A DNA stretch of 64,000 nt from Candidatus Hodarchaeota archaeon (GCA_016839815.1 JAEOTM010000143.1:26461-90460); one strand, 5' to 3'. Positions 30,625-39,993 are shown, counted from the stretch's first letter. Made by a program: numbers and translations. The notes: generated from the letters alone by a model not told the origin.

Positions 30625-30939
30625 TCAAAATTCTAATTTGATGCCAACTGCTTGTCGTATTAATTCTGCAACAGGATCTTTTGAACCTTTCACCTGTGAT
30701 GGAATTTCAAGTATAACTGGATATAAATTCTTTGCCATATAATTGCTAATTGGTTGATGATTTCCCTCTGCAATTTTTGAAGTGATTAGAATAATACTTA
30801 CATCCTCCCGTTGCCATAAATCGGTTAGTATCGATAATGCAGTTCTTTCTGTTTCATCTTCGATAGGATAAATTTCACCAACCCCTGCAAGTTTAAGCCA
30901 TGAACACGTCTCTGGGTCACCAACAGCGGCAATATTCAT
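30625..30939 (-). CDS. atpF: A/V-type ATP synthase subunit F
   Basis: MNIAAVGDPETCSWLKLAGVGEIYPI; short Rossmann-like subunit, DVSIILITSKIAE. Confidence 0.85.
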   Translation of the reverse strand: MNIAAVGDPETCSWLKLAGVGEIYPIEDETERTALSILTDLWQREDVSIILITSKIAEGNHQPISNYMAKNLYPVILEIPSQVKGSKDPVAELIRQAVGIKLEF

Positions 30940-30952
30940 AACTTTTCACTTC

Positions 30953-31267
30953 CTAACTATCTAAAATCAACTTCAAAACAGTTTCAATAGCTTCTTGTTT
31001 ATTATTTACTACTTTCTCTTTCAAAGCTGATTCTTTTGCTTGAAAATCAGTCATTAGTTCATTTTTTTTACCAGTAATTTTACCTTGAATAGCTGATTGC
31101 GAATCCTCTTCACTACTTTTTTTTATAACCACTGATTCTTGTAATAATCGCTTTGCAGATTCTTTAGCACGGGAAATAACCGCTTTTGATTCAACGGTTG
31201 CTTCCTGTACGATAACTTCAGCTTTCTTTTCCGCGTCCCGAATGAGATGTAAAAGGTCACCAGCCAT
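30953..31267 (-). CDS. A/V-type ATP synthase subunit H (coiled-coil stalk)
   Basis: LLHLIRDAEKKAEVIVQEATVESKAVISRAKESAKRLL coiled coil, adjacent to subunit F. Confidence 0.72.
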   Translation of the reverse strand: MAGDLLHLIRDAEKKAEVIVQEATVESKAVISRAKESAKRLLQESVVIKKSSEEDSQSAIQGKITGKKNELMTDFQAKESALKEKVVNNKQEAIETVLKLILDS

Positions 31268-31298
31268 TTAAAATGCCTCATAATTTCTATAGGAAGAA

Positions 31299-31372
31299 TG
31301 GGCCGGAGCAGATTTGAACTGCCGACTTCCACCTTGTAAGGGTGGCGTCATACCGGGCTAGACCACCGGCCC
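31299..31372 (-). tRNA. tRNA-Val (anticodon TAC)
   Basis: Acceptor GGGCCGG/CCGGCCC, anticodon arm CCACCCTTACAAGGTGG, T arm GGCAGTTCAAATCTGCT; 74 nt. Confidence 0.93.
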
Positions 31373-31470
31373 AAATGAAAAAACTCCTTATTTGTATGGT
31401 AATTCTAAATTTATTTAATATTTTTGAGAAGTCTTTTTAATTCAAAATACTCTTTTATTTTTGAGAGATT

Positions 31471-32523
31471 ATGGGAACACAAATAGGGCAATTATTCACA
31501 AGTAGCCGTCAAGTTATTTCTATAGATGCTTTATCTGGCAAAAAAATTGGATTTGATGCTTATAATACTATCTATGCCTTTCTAGCGAGGATTAGAGATA
31601 AATCTACTGGGGGAGGTTATTTTACTGATTCAGATGGAAATGTTACTAGTCATTTGATAGGATTATTTCCCAGGCTCATTCATTTTCTAATCTATGATGT
31701 GAAACCAATATTTATCTTTGATGGTAAACCTCCTGAATTCAAAAAATCAGAAATAATCACACGGAAAGAGAGGAAGAGGGATGCAAAGTTAAAGCGAGAG
31801 GTGGCAATTGCTGCTGGAGATATGGAAGAGGCATCAAAACATGCACAGGCTACATCCCGAATTACACCAGATATTTTAGATGACACAAAGCAATTACTTC
31901 GCTACCTGGGCATTCCAATCGTAAAAGCTCCTTCAGAAGCGGAAGCACAGGGTGCATTAATGACAGATAAGGGATTAATTAGCGCAATGGCATCTCAAGA
32001 CTATGATTCCTTTTTATTTGGGTGTCCAACAGTTATCCGCAACCTTGGAGTATCACAAAGGCGGAAAATTCCAAACCAACAGCGATTTGTTGAAGTAAAA
32101 ACAGAACAGATTCATCTAAATCAGCTACTTTCTGAAATGCAACTTAAAGATAGAACTCAGTTAATTCTGGTTGGATTACTTGTAGGTACTGACTACAATC
32201 CAAAGGGGATTAAAGGGATAGGCCCAAAAACTGCTTTAAAGCTAGTTCACAAGTACCCGAATTTTACTTCTTTATTTACATATCTCGAAGCACAGTATGA
32301 CATTGATGAGATTTTTCCTTATCCTATGCAAGAACTCCTCAATTACTTTCTAAAACCAGAAGTAGAGGAAAGTATCGAGATTTCCTTTGATAGTGCAAAG
32401 CCTAAGAAAGTAGAAGAATTTTTAGTTGAGGAACGTGGATTTAAACAGGAACGAATTCAAAAGCAAATCAAAGCTTTGAAGAGGATCACCAGTCAAAACA
32501 CGCTTGATAAATTTTTTAGTTAA
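31471..32523 (+). CDS. fen: Flap endonuclease 1
   Basis: MGTQIGQLF, FDGKPPEFK, APSEAEAQGALM, ASQDYDSFLFG, GTDYNPKGIKGIGPKTALKL; C-terminal PIP box QNTLDKFF. Confidence 0.96.
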   Translation: MGTQIGQLFTSSRQVISIDALSGKKIGFDAYNTIYAFLARIRDKSTGGGYFTDSDGNVTSHLIGLFPRLIHFLIYDVKPIFIFDGKPPEFKKSEIITRKERKRDAKLKREVAIAAGDMEEASKHAQATSRITPDILDDTKQLLRYLGIPIVKAPSEAEAQGALMTDKGLISAMASQDYDSFLFGCPTVIRNLGVSQRRKIPNQQRFVEVKTEQIHLNQLLSEMQLKDRTQLILVGLLVGTDYNPKGIKGIGPKTALKLVHKYPNFTSLFTYLEAQYDIDEIFPYPMQELLNYFLKPEVEESIEISFDSAKPKKVEEFLVEERGFKQERIQKQIKALKRITSQNTLDKFFS

Positions 32524-33188
32524 ATACCAAATTTTCCCCTAAGAGGTACAAAAGCAACAGATGATAGCGCTTCTTGAGAGTATTCTGTCTCAGATGTCTT
32601 TCTAAATTTGGTCATAACTTGCCACATCCTTGGTGTTCCAACAGGCATAACTAAAATCCCTCCTATTCGTAGTTGGTTGAAAAGCGGAGGCGGTAATTCG
32701 GGTCCAGCTGCAGTGAGAATTATTCGATCATATGGAGAGGCTTCCTCAAAACCAAGTGTTCCGTCGCCTGAAATAACGGTCACTCGTTTTTCAAATCCCG
32801 TTTCTTCCATGTTCTTTCGTGCAAATTCTACTAATTCTGGGACAATTTCGAGGGAATAAACATGACCAGTCAATTCAGATGATGTAATAGCTGCTGCTAT
32901 TAAAGCAGCTTGATATCCTGAACCAGCACCAACTTCTAAAACTTTCAGTCCTGGTTCGAGCTCTAAATATTCCAGGATCATTATAGTCATATGTGGAGCT
33001 GAAATTGTTTGCCCTGTTTTCATGAGTGGTAAGGGATGGTCTGAATATGCTGAAGATCGATAATTTGCCGGAAGAAAACTTTCTCTTGGTACTTCCCTAA
33101 AAGCTTCGAATGCTAATTCATCTTTTACAAGTCCCCTTACCCGGTAATTTTGAATCAATCTATCTTTTTCCGCTTGGAGAGTAGACAT
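32520..33188 (-). CDS. pcm: Protein-L-isoaspartate O-methyltransferase
   Basis: AYSDHPLPLMKTGQTISAPHMTIMILEYLEL, VLEVGAGSGYQAAL. Confidence 0.95.
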   Translation of the reverse strand: MSTLQAEKDRLIQNYRVRGLVKDELAFEAFREVPRESFLPANYRSSAYSDHPLPLMKTGQTISAPHMTIMILEYLELEPGLKVLEVGAGSGYQAALIAAAITSSELTGHVYSLEIVPELVEFARKNMEETGFEKRVTVISGDGTLGFEEASPYDRIILTAAGPELPPPLFNQLRIGGILVMPVGTPRMWQVMTKFRKTSETEYSQEALSSVAFVPLRGKFGI

Positions 33189-33218
33189 CGATTCTTTACT
33201 CCTTTAGGTCTTGAGAAA

Positions 33219-34286
33219 TCAACCATTCTTAAGTATGTTTAAGTCAACATTCATCTGAACTTTGGATGGAGAAACCTCTCTTCCAACACGACATGTAAGT
33301 ATTTCATAATCACATTTTTTCCCCAATTGCTTCGATATTAATGCACTAATAAATTCATCTGGTTTATCCATTTTTCTGATAAATTGATAAAAAGTAATGA
33401 TTCCTCCATTCTTAACAAGATTCATCGAATATTCTAAATATTCAATCGAACTGTCAGGTAAATTCATAATAATCCTATCAAAGTAATTTTTGATTCCAAA
33501 AATACTTCCAGCGTCACCAATAATTGGAATAATTGTACCATTGAGTTTATTTCGGTTTATACTGGTAGTAAGATTCTGAATCGCATAGGGATTGATGTCT
33601 ACTGCGATACTTGTACAATTCGTAGCTTTAGCACAATGTAAAGAAAAAGGCCCCACTCCAGCAAATAGATCTAATATTCGATCTCCCGATTTTACTTCCT
33701 TAGATAGACGCCGGTGTTCTTCAGCAAGACGGGGATTGAAATAAGCTCTTTGTAAATCTACTTTTATTAATACTCCGTATTCTTTATGCCAACTTTCAAA
33801 TTTTTTTTCCCCAGCCAAATGTTCTATCGGAAAAATTCTATTTATTCCTTCTGTAATATCAGATTTATTCAGTACAGATGTAATCTTAGGATAAGAGTTT
33901 AATATTTCATTTCCTACTTGGATTCGGAACTCTCTAGTAGTTTTTTGGGGATCCAATCGTAATAATCCAATCTCCCCTATTTGATCAAATTTAATGGAGA
34001 TTTCATTCCATGGTTCGTTAGGAAAAGAAGATCTCAATTTATCTATTACTTTAGGTTTGAGATTCTCTTCTGGAAAGTCAAAATAATCCAATTGGTATTC
34101 ATAATCCTTTAGGATTTTTGTTATATTTGATGAATCAGTAATTGGAAAATAAACATAATTGTGATTCCTGATTATCTTCTTTGTCTTTGACAGTAAACCC
34201 GCTTTTATTAACTGGAGACGAGAATTTTCTGCTTGAATACGAGGAAGTTTTACTCCCAAAGAAGGATTTTCATTTATGAGCTTCAT
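33219..34286 (-). CDS. tRNA (guanine37-N1)-methyltransferase, archaeal Trm5-like
   Basis: VDLQRAYFNPRLAEEHRRLSKEVKSGDRILDLFAGVGPFSLHCAK; MNLPDSS motif. Confidence 0.85.
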   Translation of the reverse strand: MKLINENPSLGVKLPRIQAENSRLQLIKAGLLSKTKKIIRNHNYVYFPITDSSNITKILKDYEYQLDYFDFPEENLKPKVIDKLRSSFPNEPWNEISIKFDQIGEIGLLRLDPQKTTREFRIQVGNEILNSYPKITSVLNKSDITEGINRIFPIEHLAGEKKFESWHKEYGVLIKVDLQRAYFNPRLAEEHRRLSKEVKSGDRILDLFAGVGPFSLHCAKATNCTSIAVDINPYAIQNLTTSINRNKLNGTIIPIIGDAGSIFGIKNYFDRIIMNLPDSSIEYLEYSMNLVKNGGIITFYQFIRKMDKPDEFISALISKQLGKKCDYEILTCRVGREVSPSKVQMNVDLNILKNG

Positions 34287-34397
34287 CTCCTAAATTGCAT
34301 GATTTTCGATTTACTGCATTTTTATAAGGCAATGTTGAGCAAAATCCTCTACTAAATCTTAGATTAAGATAGAAGTGCATCAATAAATTTTTTTTAA

Positions 34398-34532
34398 CGG
34401 GCGCAGAGGGACTTGAACCCCCGACCAATGGGTCTCTCTAAAAGAATTCATTGATATTTTTAATTAGAAGTAAAATATTTACTAAATCCTTTTTTAAGAG
34501 CCCACCGCTCTACCTTGCTGAGCTATGCGCCC
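34398..34532 (-). tRNA. tRNA-Lys (anticodon CTT) with a 61-nt archaeal intron (34434-34494)
   Basis: Exons GGGCGCATAGCTCAGCAAGGTAGAGCGGTGGGCTCTTA and ACCCATTGGTCGGGGGTTCAAGTCCCTCTGCGCCCG; exon-intron junctions form a 3-4-3 bulge-helix-bulge; mature tRNA 74 nt. Confidence 0.93.
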
Positions 34533-34735
34533 TTTTACTTTCGTTTTATTCGTTTTAATAGAAAATATAAAAATTCTAGGTATATTCCTGAAAATTACTC
34601 ACACTCTTACGATAAATTAACCCTAGAGGGTGGTTATTATTCAAATCCCTTTAGGTAGTCACATTTACTCAGAATCAAGTAAGTATATTAGATATCGTGT
34701 AAATAGGTGTAAATACCGATAGGAGAGTATTAAGC

Positions 34736-35449
34736 TTGAGTACTGTTCCAAAACGTTCTAAAAACAATATATTTACCTATCTAGACATACTTATTGCACT
34801 CGGTAAAATGGGTGGAGGTAGACGACTTGTAACGTGTACAACTTCCGAATTAGGGAGCTCTATCGGAATATCTCAACAATCAACGTCACGAAAACTAGTA
34901 GAAATGGAGAATATGAACTTAATTGTTAGAAAGTATTCTCAAAGGGGAAATTCTATCAAGATTACTCCAGAGGGGATTGCTAGTCTTGAACAAGTATTTA
35001 CAGAATTGTGGATGATTCTTACGACGAGTGGACGGGAAATATCAGAAAAAATAGTCTTACGAGGCAAAGTAATTACTGGTATGGCTGAAGGAGCATATTA
35101 TATGGGTCAAAAAGCTTATCAAGATCAATTCTCTATGATCCTTGACTTCACTCCTTTCCCAGGAACTTTAAATTTGCAGATATTAGATGAAGATACTATT
35201 CAGAATTTTGAGCGATTATTACGACTTCCTGGAAAATTTATTTCTGGTTTTAAAGATGGAGATCGTGTGTTTGGTAAAGTGTTCATATGGCCTACATTTA
35301 TTTTATTAAATGGAAAAAAAATCCCTGCAGCGATAGTACGTCCTGAAAGAACCCATCACACAAATCAAATTGAATTAATATCCCCAGATCATATCAAGGA
35401 GAAGTATGGAGTCAAAGATGGGGATGAATTAGAAATTATTCTTGAATAG
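34736..35449 (+). CDS. ribK: CTP-dependent riboflavin kinase with N-terminal winged HTH (DUF120)
   Basis: LRGKVITGMAEGAYYMGQKAYQDQF, PFPGTLNLQI, PAAIVRPERTHH; N-terminal MarR-like HTH; TTG start. Confidence 0.88.
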   Translation: MSTVPKRSKNNIFTYLDILIALGKMGGGRRLVTCTTSELGSSIGISQQSTSRKLVEMENMNLIVRKYSQRGNSIKITPEGIASLEQVFTELWMILTTSGREISEKIVLRGKVITGMAEGAYYMGQKAYQDQFSMILDFTPFPGTLNLQILDEDTIQNFERLLRLPGKFISGFKDGDRVFGKVFIWPTFILLNGKKIPAAIVRPERTHHTNQIELISPDHIKEKYGVKDGDELEIILE

Positions 35450-35470
35450 ATATTCTATTAACACTGGCAT

Positions 35471-36172
35471 CTATTCAAATGAGTGTTGATCTAAATTTTG
35501 AAACTTCAGTGAAGATTTTTCATTTGGGACCTGTTCGTCTAATTTAACTATCTCAATATTTTCTAGCCCTGAATTCTCCAGCTGTTCAAGGAGCATCTTT
35601 TCGGTAGAAGCCTGATCGTAACCCAAAGCAATAGTATCGGGTTCATATTCGATTACAGTCTCTAGGAATTTGGATTGGTCAGGGCTTCCTTTAGCGGTAA
35701 TATCTACGACTAATAATTCTTCTAAGAGTTTCATTCGATTGACTTGACTATTCAATGGTAATCTTCCTTTGGTTGATTCTACCATCTCATCAGAAGCCAC
35801 TACAACTATAAGAATATCTCCTCCCTTTTTAGCCGCTTTCAAAGTTTTAATATGCCCTAAATGTATGATATCAAAAACTCCTCCAGTTAAAACGACTTTT
35901 AAATTATTTTTTCCTCCTTGAGTCAACTTGAAATGATTAGTGGGTTTAGCTAGTCTTTTAATTAGATTCATACTTGTTAAAACTGAAAGTAGTGCTTTTC
36001 CTTCCTCTAAAGTGCGGTCAAGCTTAATTGAAAAATCTTCAACCGTAAATGAGCCTTTTTCAACAGTTAATAAGTATGCTACCTTCAAAAACTCTTTTAA
36101 CAAAGATTGAAATAAGCTTCCTCTTTCTACACCAGCATTCACTAAATTGACACCTTCAATTTCAATTTTCAA
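35471..36172 (-). CDS. ribL: FAD synthetase/cytidylyltransferase RibL-like with N-terminal HTH-like region
   Basis: VVLTGGVFDIIHLGHIKTLKAAKKGGDILIVVVASD nucleotidyltransferase motif; convergent with ribK. Confidence 0.8.
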   Translation of the reverse strand: MKIEIEGVNLVNAGVERGSLFQSLLKEFLKVAYLLTVEKGSFTVEDFSIKLDRTLEEGKALLSVLTSMNLIKRLAKPTNHFKLTQGGKNNLKVVLTGGVFDIIHLGHIKTLKAAKKGGDILIVVVASDEMVESTKGRLPLNSQVNRMKLLEELLVVDITAKGSPDQSKFLETVIEYEPDTIALGYDQASTEKMLLEQLENSGLENIEIVKLDEQVPNEKSSLKFQNLDQHSFE

Positions 36173-36190
36173 AACTATTACATAAATCTA

Positions 36191-37009
36191 CTAGTCATTT
36201 CTAGTGTTTTTAATTGGATTTTTTACTCCCCATAAAACTGCAAGAGCTTCAACCTCTGCGAAATGCAATTTATCCGCACAGATTATTAGTGCTTGAGGGG
36301 GCCCAATGTTTAACCATGAGGTTGAATTCGCTACATCCTCCAATGAGCCTGCTTTAGTAAATTCATCCTGATACCCTAATTTTGCTAGACCAATTCCTAT
36401 ATTAAAATCATTGATGACATTTTCTTGAATTTCTGTTTCTAGATCAAATAATATTGAGATGGCCTCATCAATGGACAGAAATTTGTTTTCAAGAATATCT
36501 ATATCAAGGAGAACTAGTGTATGAGCATCAATAGTTTTGTTCTGTTGAATGATTCTGTAAGGAAATTCACTTTTATTAGTACGGAAGGGACAGGTTACTG
36601 TTCGACCAAAACTATAAGAAGAAAGACCAGAAACAGAAGCAGCGGCAGAAATAACCGATGAATTATGAATAAGCTTGCAATTATAGTCCCTTTTCATAGC
36701 AGCTATACGTATGGAATTATGAGTTGTTGCGACAAAGGGATCACCAGAAATGAGAATAGCAGCGGATTTTCCTTTAATCTTCTCAAGAAAAGTATCTTCT
36801 TCATCTTCTATGTCTTTTCTAGTTATGGGGATGATCTTTGCGGGAATCTGTTTCCAAACTTCAGGTTTTTCTTGAGAAAAGAAATTTGTATATGATTCCA
36901 CAAAGATAAAGTCTACGTTTTTCAAAACTTCGAGAGCTTGTAGTGTACAGCTATTAAATCCATTAAGACCCATTCCAATAAAGTATAAATTGGTATTGGA
37001 GACTTTCAA
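36191..37009 (-). CDS. dphB: Diphthine synthase
   Basis: LYFIGMGLNGFNSCTLQALEVLKNVDFIFVESYT; LISGDPFVATTHNSIRI; SYSFGRTVTCPF. Confidence 0.93.
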   Translation of the reverse strand: MKVSNTNLYFIGMGLNGFNSCTLQALEVLKNVDFIFVESYTNFFSQEKPEVWKQIPAKIIPITRKDIEDEEDTFLEKIKGKSAAILISGDPFVATTHNSIRIAAMKRDYNCKLIHNSSVISAAASVSGLSSYSFGRTVTCPFRTNKSEFPYRIIQQNKTIDAHTLVLLDIDILENKFLSIDEAISILFDLETEIQENVINDFNIGIGLAKLGYQDEFTKAGSLEDVANSTSWLNIGPPQALIICADKLHFAEVEALAVLWGVKNPIKNTRND

Positions 37010-37051
37010 GAGAGATCATCTAATACGAAGAACTTTTTTTGTATGATACTC

Positions 37052-37444
37052 CTATTCTTCGGAGCAATGACTACTATAATCTTCTGGAGACATTAGTTTA
37101 TTCCAATCAGATTCAAGATCGGAAGGTTTCATTTTAACCAGCCAAGCCGAGTATGGATCTTGGTTAACTTTTTCAGGAGCACCTACAACTTCTTCATTTA
37201 CTTCAATTACTTCTCCACTAATTGGAGCGACAAGATCTGACACAGCTTTTACACTTTCAATCGAACCAATAACCTCTTTGAAGCTAAATGTTTCTCCCAC
37301 TTCAGGGAGTTCAATATAGACTACATCCTTGAGAGTTTTTTGAGCAAAATCAGTTACTCCAACTAAAACGAATTCCCCGTCACGTTTCGCCCAATCATGT
37401 TCTGGTAAATATCTAAATTCAGGTAAAACTTTGTAAGACATCAA
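37052..37444 (-). CDS. gcvH: Glycine cleavage system H protein
   Basis: FRYLPEHDWAKRDGEFVLVGVTDFAQKTLKDVVYIELPEVGETFSFKEVIGSIESVKAVSDLVAPISGEV. Confidence 0.96.
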   Translation of the reverse strand: MMSYKVLPEFRYLPEHDWAKRDGEFVLVGVTDFAQKTLKDVVYIELPEVGETFSFKEVIGSIESVKAVSDLVAPISGEVIEVNEEVVGAPEKVNQDPYSAWLVKMKPSDLESDWNKLMSPEDYSSHCSEE

Positions 37445-37559
37445 AATACGTCCTATATTTAATTTTATTAGGAAAATGATCTACGACCAGAAAAATAACG
37501 AGAATATTTATCTGTTATTAGAAAATAACAATGATATTCTTGTCAGTTTAGGTTCCAGA

Positions 37560-38042
37560 TTAAATATTTTCCTCCCATATTTTGTCTCCTAGATAGTGAA
37601 GATTCTTTATACTTTTCCCTTTTGAATTTAACAGATCTTTAGAAGAAAGTAAGCTTTTACCAACACATAATGCTGAATCCTGTGGATTAGTTATTATAAC
37701 GATAGAGTTTTCATCAAATTCATTGTCAATTTTTACAATTCCTTGTGAAAAAATATCTGCACCATTAATTACGAATCTCACAGCACCATTGTCAACTTGA
37801 ATTTTAGGAAATTCCAATTCAGGGTGTTTACGAATGAATTTCAAGGAAGGTAAATAGATATTTTCAAATGAGAAAAAAACAATATGCTGGTTTTGGTCTA
37901 GTAGATAACTTCTATTATTCTTTTCATCTGTTAATACAAACTGGACGTGATTCTTCAACTTATTTTGAGGAAATCCTGGAACTGAAATTGCAGAGAGTAT
38001 TTTTTTTTTCTGTTTCGACCCTAATTCTTTTCTAAATGACAT
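37560..38042 (-). CDS. PUA-domain protein (MCT-1/Tma20-like)
   Basis: LPSLKFIRKHPELEFPKIQVDNGAVRFVINGADIFSQGIVKI resembles an archaeal PUA domain; N-terminal pre-PUA-like region. Confidence 0.65.
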   Translation of the reverse strand: MSFRKELGSKQKKKILSAISVPGFPQNKLKNHVQFVLTDEKNNRSYLLDQNQHIVFFSFENIYLPSLKFIRKHPELEFPKIQVDNGAVRFVINGADIFSQGIVKIDNEFDENSIVIITNPQDSALCVGKSLLSSKDLLNSKGKSIKNLHYLGDKIWEENI

Positions 38043-38064
38043 TTTTACATCCTAATATCTTTGA

Positions 38065-39993
38065 TTACTTAAACCGTAGGGTTTCCAGATTATAAGGAAC
38101 TTTTACTTTAACATGATACCTTTTTGATAGCGATTGAGCAAGGGACTGGGATTTATTTCGTAGACCATGCATTAGAATTACCTGTTCAGGTTTTGGATTT
38201 AATTCACGAAAGAAATTCATAATTTCTCCCCTATCAGAATGCCCACTAAATCCATCAATTTGATGAATATCCATATTCACTCTCATCATTTTCATTCTCC
38301 CATCCTCAATACTACGGATTTCTTTTACTCCAGAAGAAATTCTTCTACCTAAAGTTCCTTCGGCTTGATAGCTAACAAATACAATAGAATTTCGTGAATC
38401 TTCAGCCATTTTTTTGAAGTAATCAACAGAATTTCCTCCAGTAAGCATTCCAGATGTTGCTAAAATTACGGCAGGTTCTCCATGAAGAAGCCCTGTTCTT
38501 TCCTTTTGTTTCACTTGATGGAAAATTTCGGATAGAAAGGGATTTTGCCCTTCATTAAATATCTGATCTTGTAAGTACGATGATAGATATTCAGGATGAC
38601 AAGAATGAATCGCTGCTGCTTCAGCAATAAGCCCATCTAAATATATTGGAACTTTAACGAGTTGTCTCCGTTTATAGTAGTGCGCCAATACAATCATTAA
38701 TTCTTGTGCTCTACCAACGGCTAGTGTTGGAATAAGAACTTTACCACCGCGCTTTACAGTCTGATTAATAATTTTTATTAATTGAATTTCAGCATCTTCT
38801 CTTCTTGGCATAACATCACGAGGACCTCCATATGTAGACTCCATGATTATAGTTTCTAATCTTGGAAATCGCGTGTTTGCACGATCTAGTAATCGTGACC
38901 GTTTCCCTTTGAAATCATTTGCTACTGCGAGATTATATTTTCCATCACCAATGTGAAGATGTAGGATTGAAGAACCCAGAATGTGTCCTGCAGGAGTCAT
39001 AGTTAGTCTTACATCATCACTAAGGTCTGTTACTTCCCCGTACCTTCTAGTAATTGTATGTAGGATCATATCCCGAATATTTTTCTGACTGTAAGGAACA
39101 AGTTTATTTTCTCTTTCAGATACTTCAATGTAATCCTTTTGTAACAAAGTCATTAATGAGAGTGTTGCATCATTCACATACACTGGACCCCGATACCCCC
39201 ATTTATACAGGTACGGAACTAAACCACTATGATCAAGATGGGCATGGGTAATAAGAACTGCATCTAATTGTGCGATGTCGAATTCTGGAGCACTAAAATA
39301 TGGAAACATATCCCCAGGATCACGTGCGCCTACATTTAAACCAGAATCAATTAAAATTTTCGTTTCAGCTGTTTCCAAGAGCATGCAGGATCTTCCTACC
39401 TCGGAAAAACCACCTAAACCGGTTAAACGAACATAATTGTCTTGTATTACCCGAGGACGATGAATTCGCTTACCAATATTAAGTAATGCGTTCTTTCGTT
39501 TATCTGATTCCTTGGTAAGAGTGTAACGAATTGTATTTATCAGTTGTGACTGAATAGGGGGTGATCTAACCACTTTAGGTCTCCAAGATATCTCTCTAGC
39601 GATTTCACGAAGAGTAGTTCCACTTCTACCAATAACAGCACCTGGTTTCTTCGCTTCAATAATAACTTCTCCTAATTCATCATCGAAGATAATATTAGTA
39701 ATTTCAGCGTTTTCTGGAACAATTTCACGTATTCTAGCTTTAGCCTCTTCTTTTTCTCTCCTTACTGAGACATCAGAGCGAATAACTATACGCTTTCGGA
39801 GAGTTTTTGCGAGACTTTTTACAACATCTCCATTTTCCATTAATACAGTTGGATTCAATGAATAGAGAACAACAAAAGGACCTTCAAATTCAACGTTAGA
39901 AATCTGAGCATTTGGGGGTAAAGCATTTATTAAATCCGCTTTAAGATGATCGATTGCTGATTCACGACTATATTTCGTATGTTTATTGGCCAT
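38065..39993 (-). CDS. KH-domain beta-CASP ribonuclease aCPSF1
   Basis: Tandem KH region (EVIIEAKKPGAVIGRSGTTLREI); HAHLDHSGLVPYL, MESTYGG, GHILGSS, VFVSYQAEGTLGRRI, GFSGHSDRGEI. Confidence 0.96.
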   Translation of the reverse strand: MANKHTKYSRESAIDHLKADLINALPPNAQISNVEFEGPFVVLYSLNPTVLMENGDVVKSLAKTLRKRIVIRSDVSVRREKEEAKARIREIVPENAEITNIIFDDELGEVIIEAKKPGAVIGRSGTTLREIAREISWRPKVVRSPPIQSQLINTIRYTLTKESDKRKNALLNIGKRIHRPRVIQDNYVRLTGLGGFSEVGRSCMLLETAETKILIDSGLNVGARDPGDMFPYFSAPEFDIAQLDAVLITHAHLDHSGLVPYLYKWGYRGPVYVNDATLSLMTLLQKDYIEVSERENKLVPYSQKNIRDMILHTITRRYGEVTDLSDDVRLTMTPAGHILGSSILHLHIGDGKYNLAVANDFKGKRSRLLDRANTRFPRLETIIMESTYGGPRDVMPRREDAEIQLIKIINQTVKRGGKVLIPTLAVGRAQELMIVLAHYYKRRQLVKVPIYLDGLIAEAAAIHSCHPEYLSSYLQDQIFNEGQNPFLSEIFHQVKQKERTGLLHGEPAVILATSGMLTGGNSVDYFKKMAEDSRNSIVFVSYQAEGTLGRRISSGVKEIRSIEDGRMKMMRVNMDIHQIDGFSGHSDRGEIMNFFRELNPKPEQVILMHGLRNKSQSLAQSLSKRYHVKVKVPYNLETLRFK

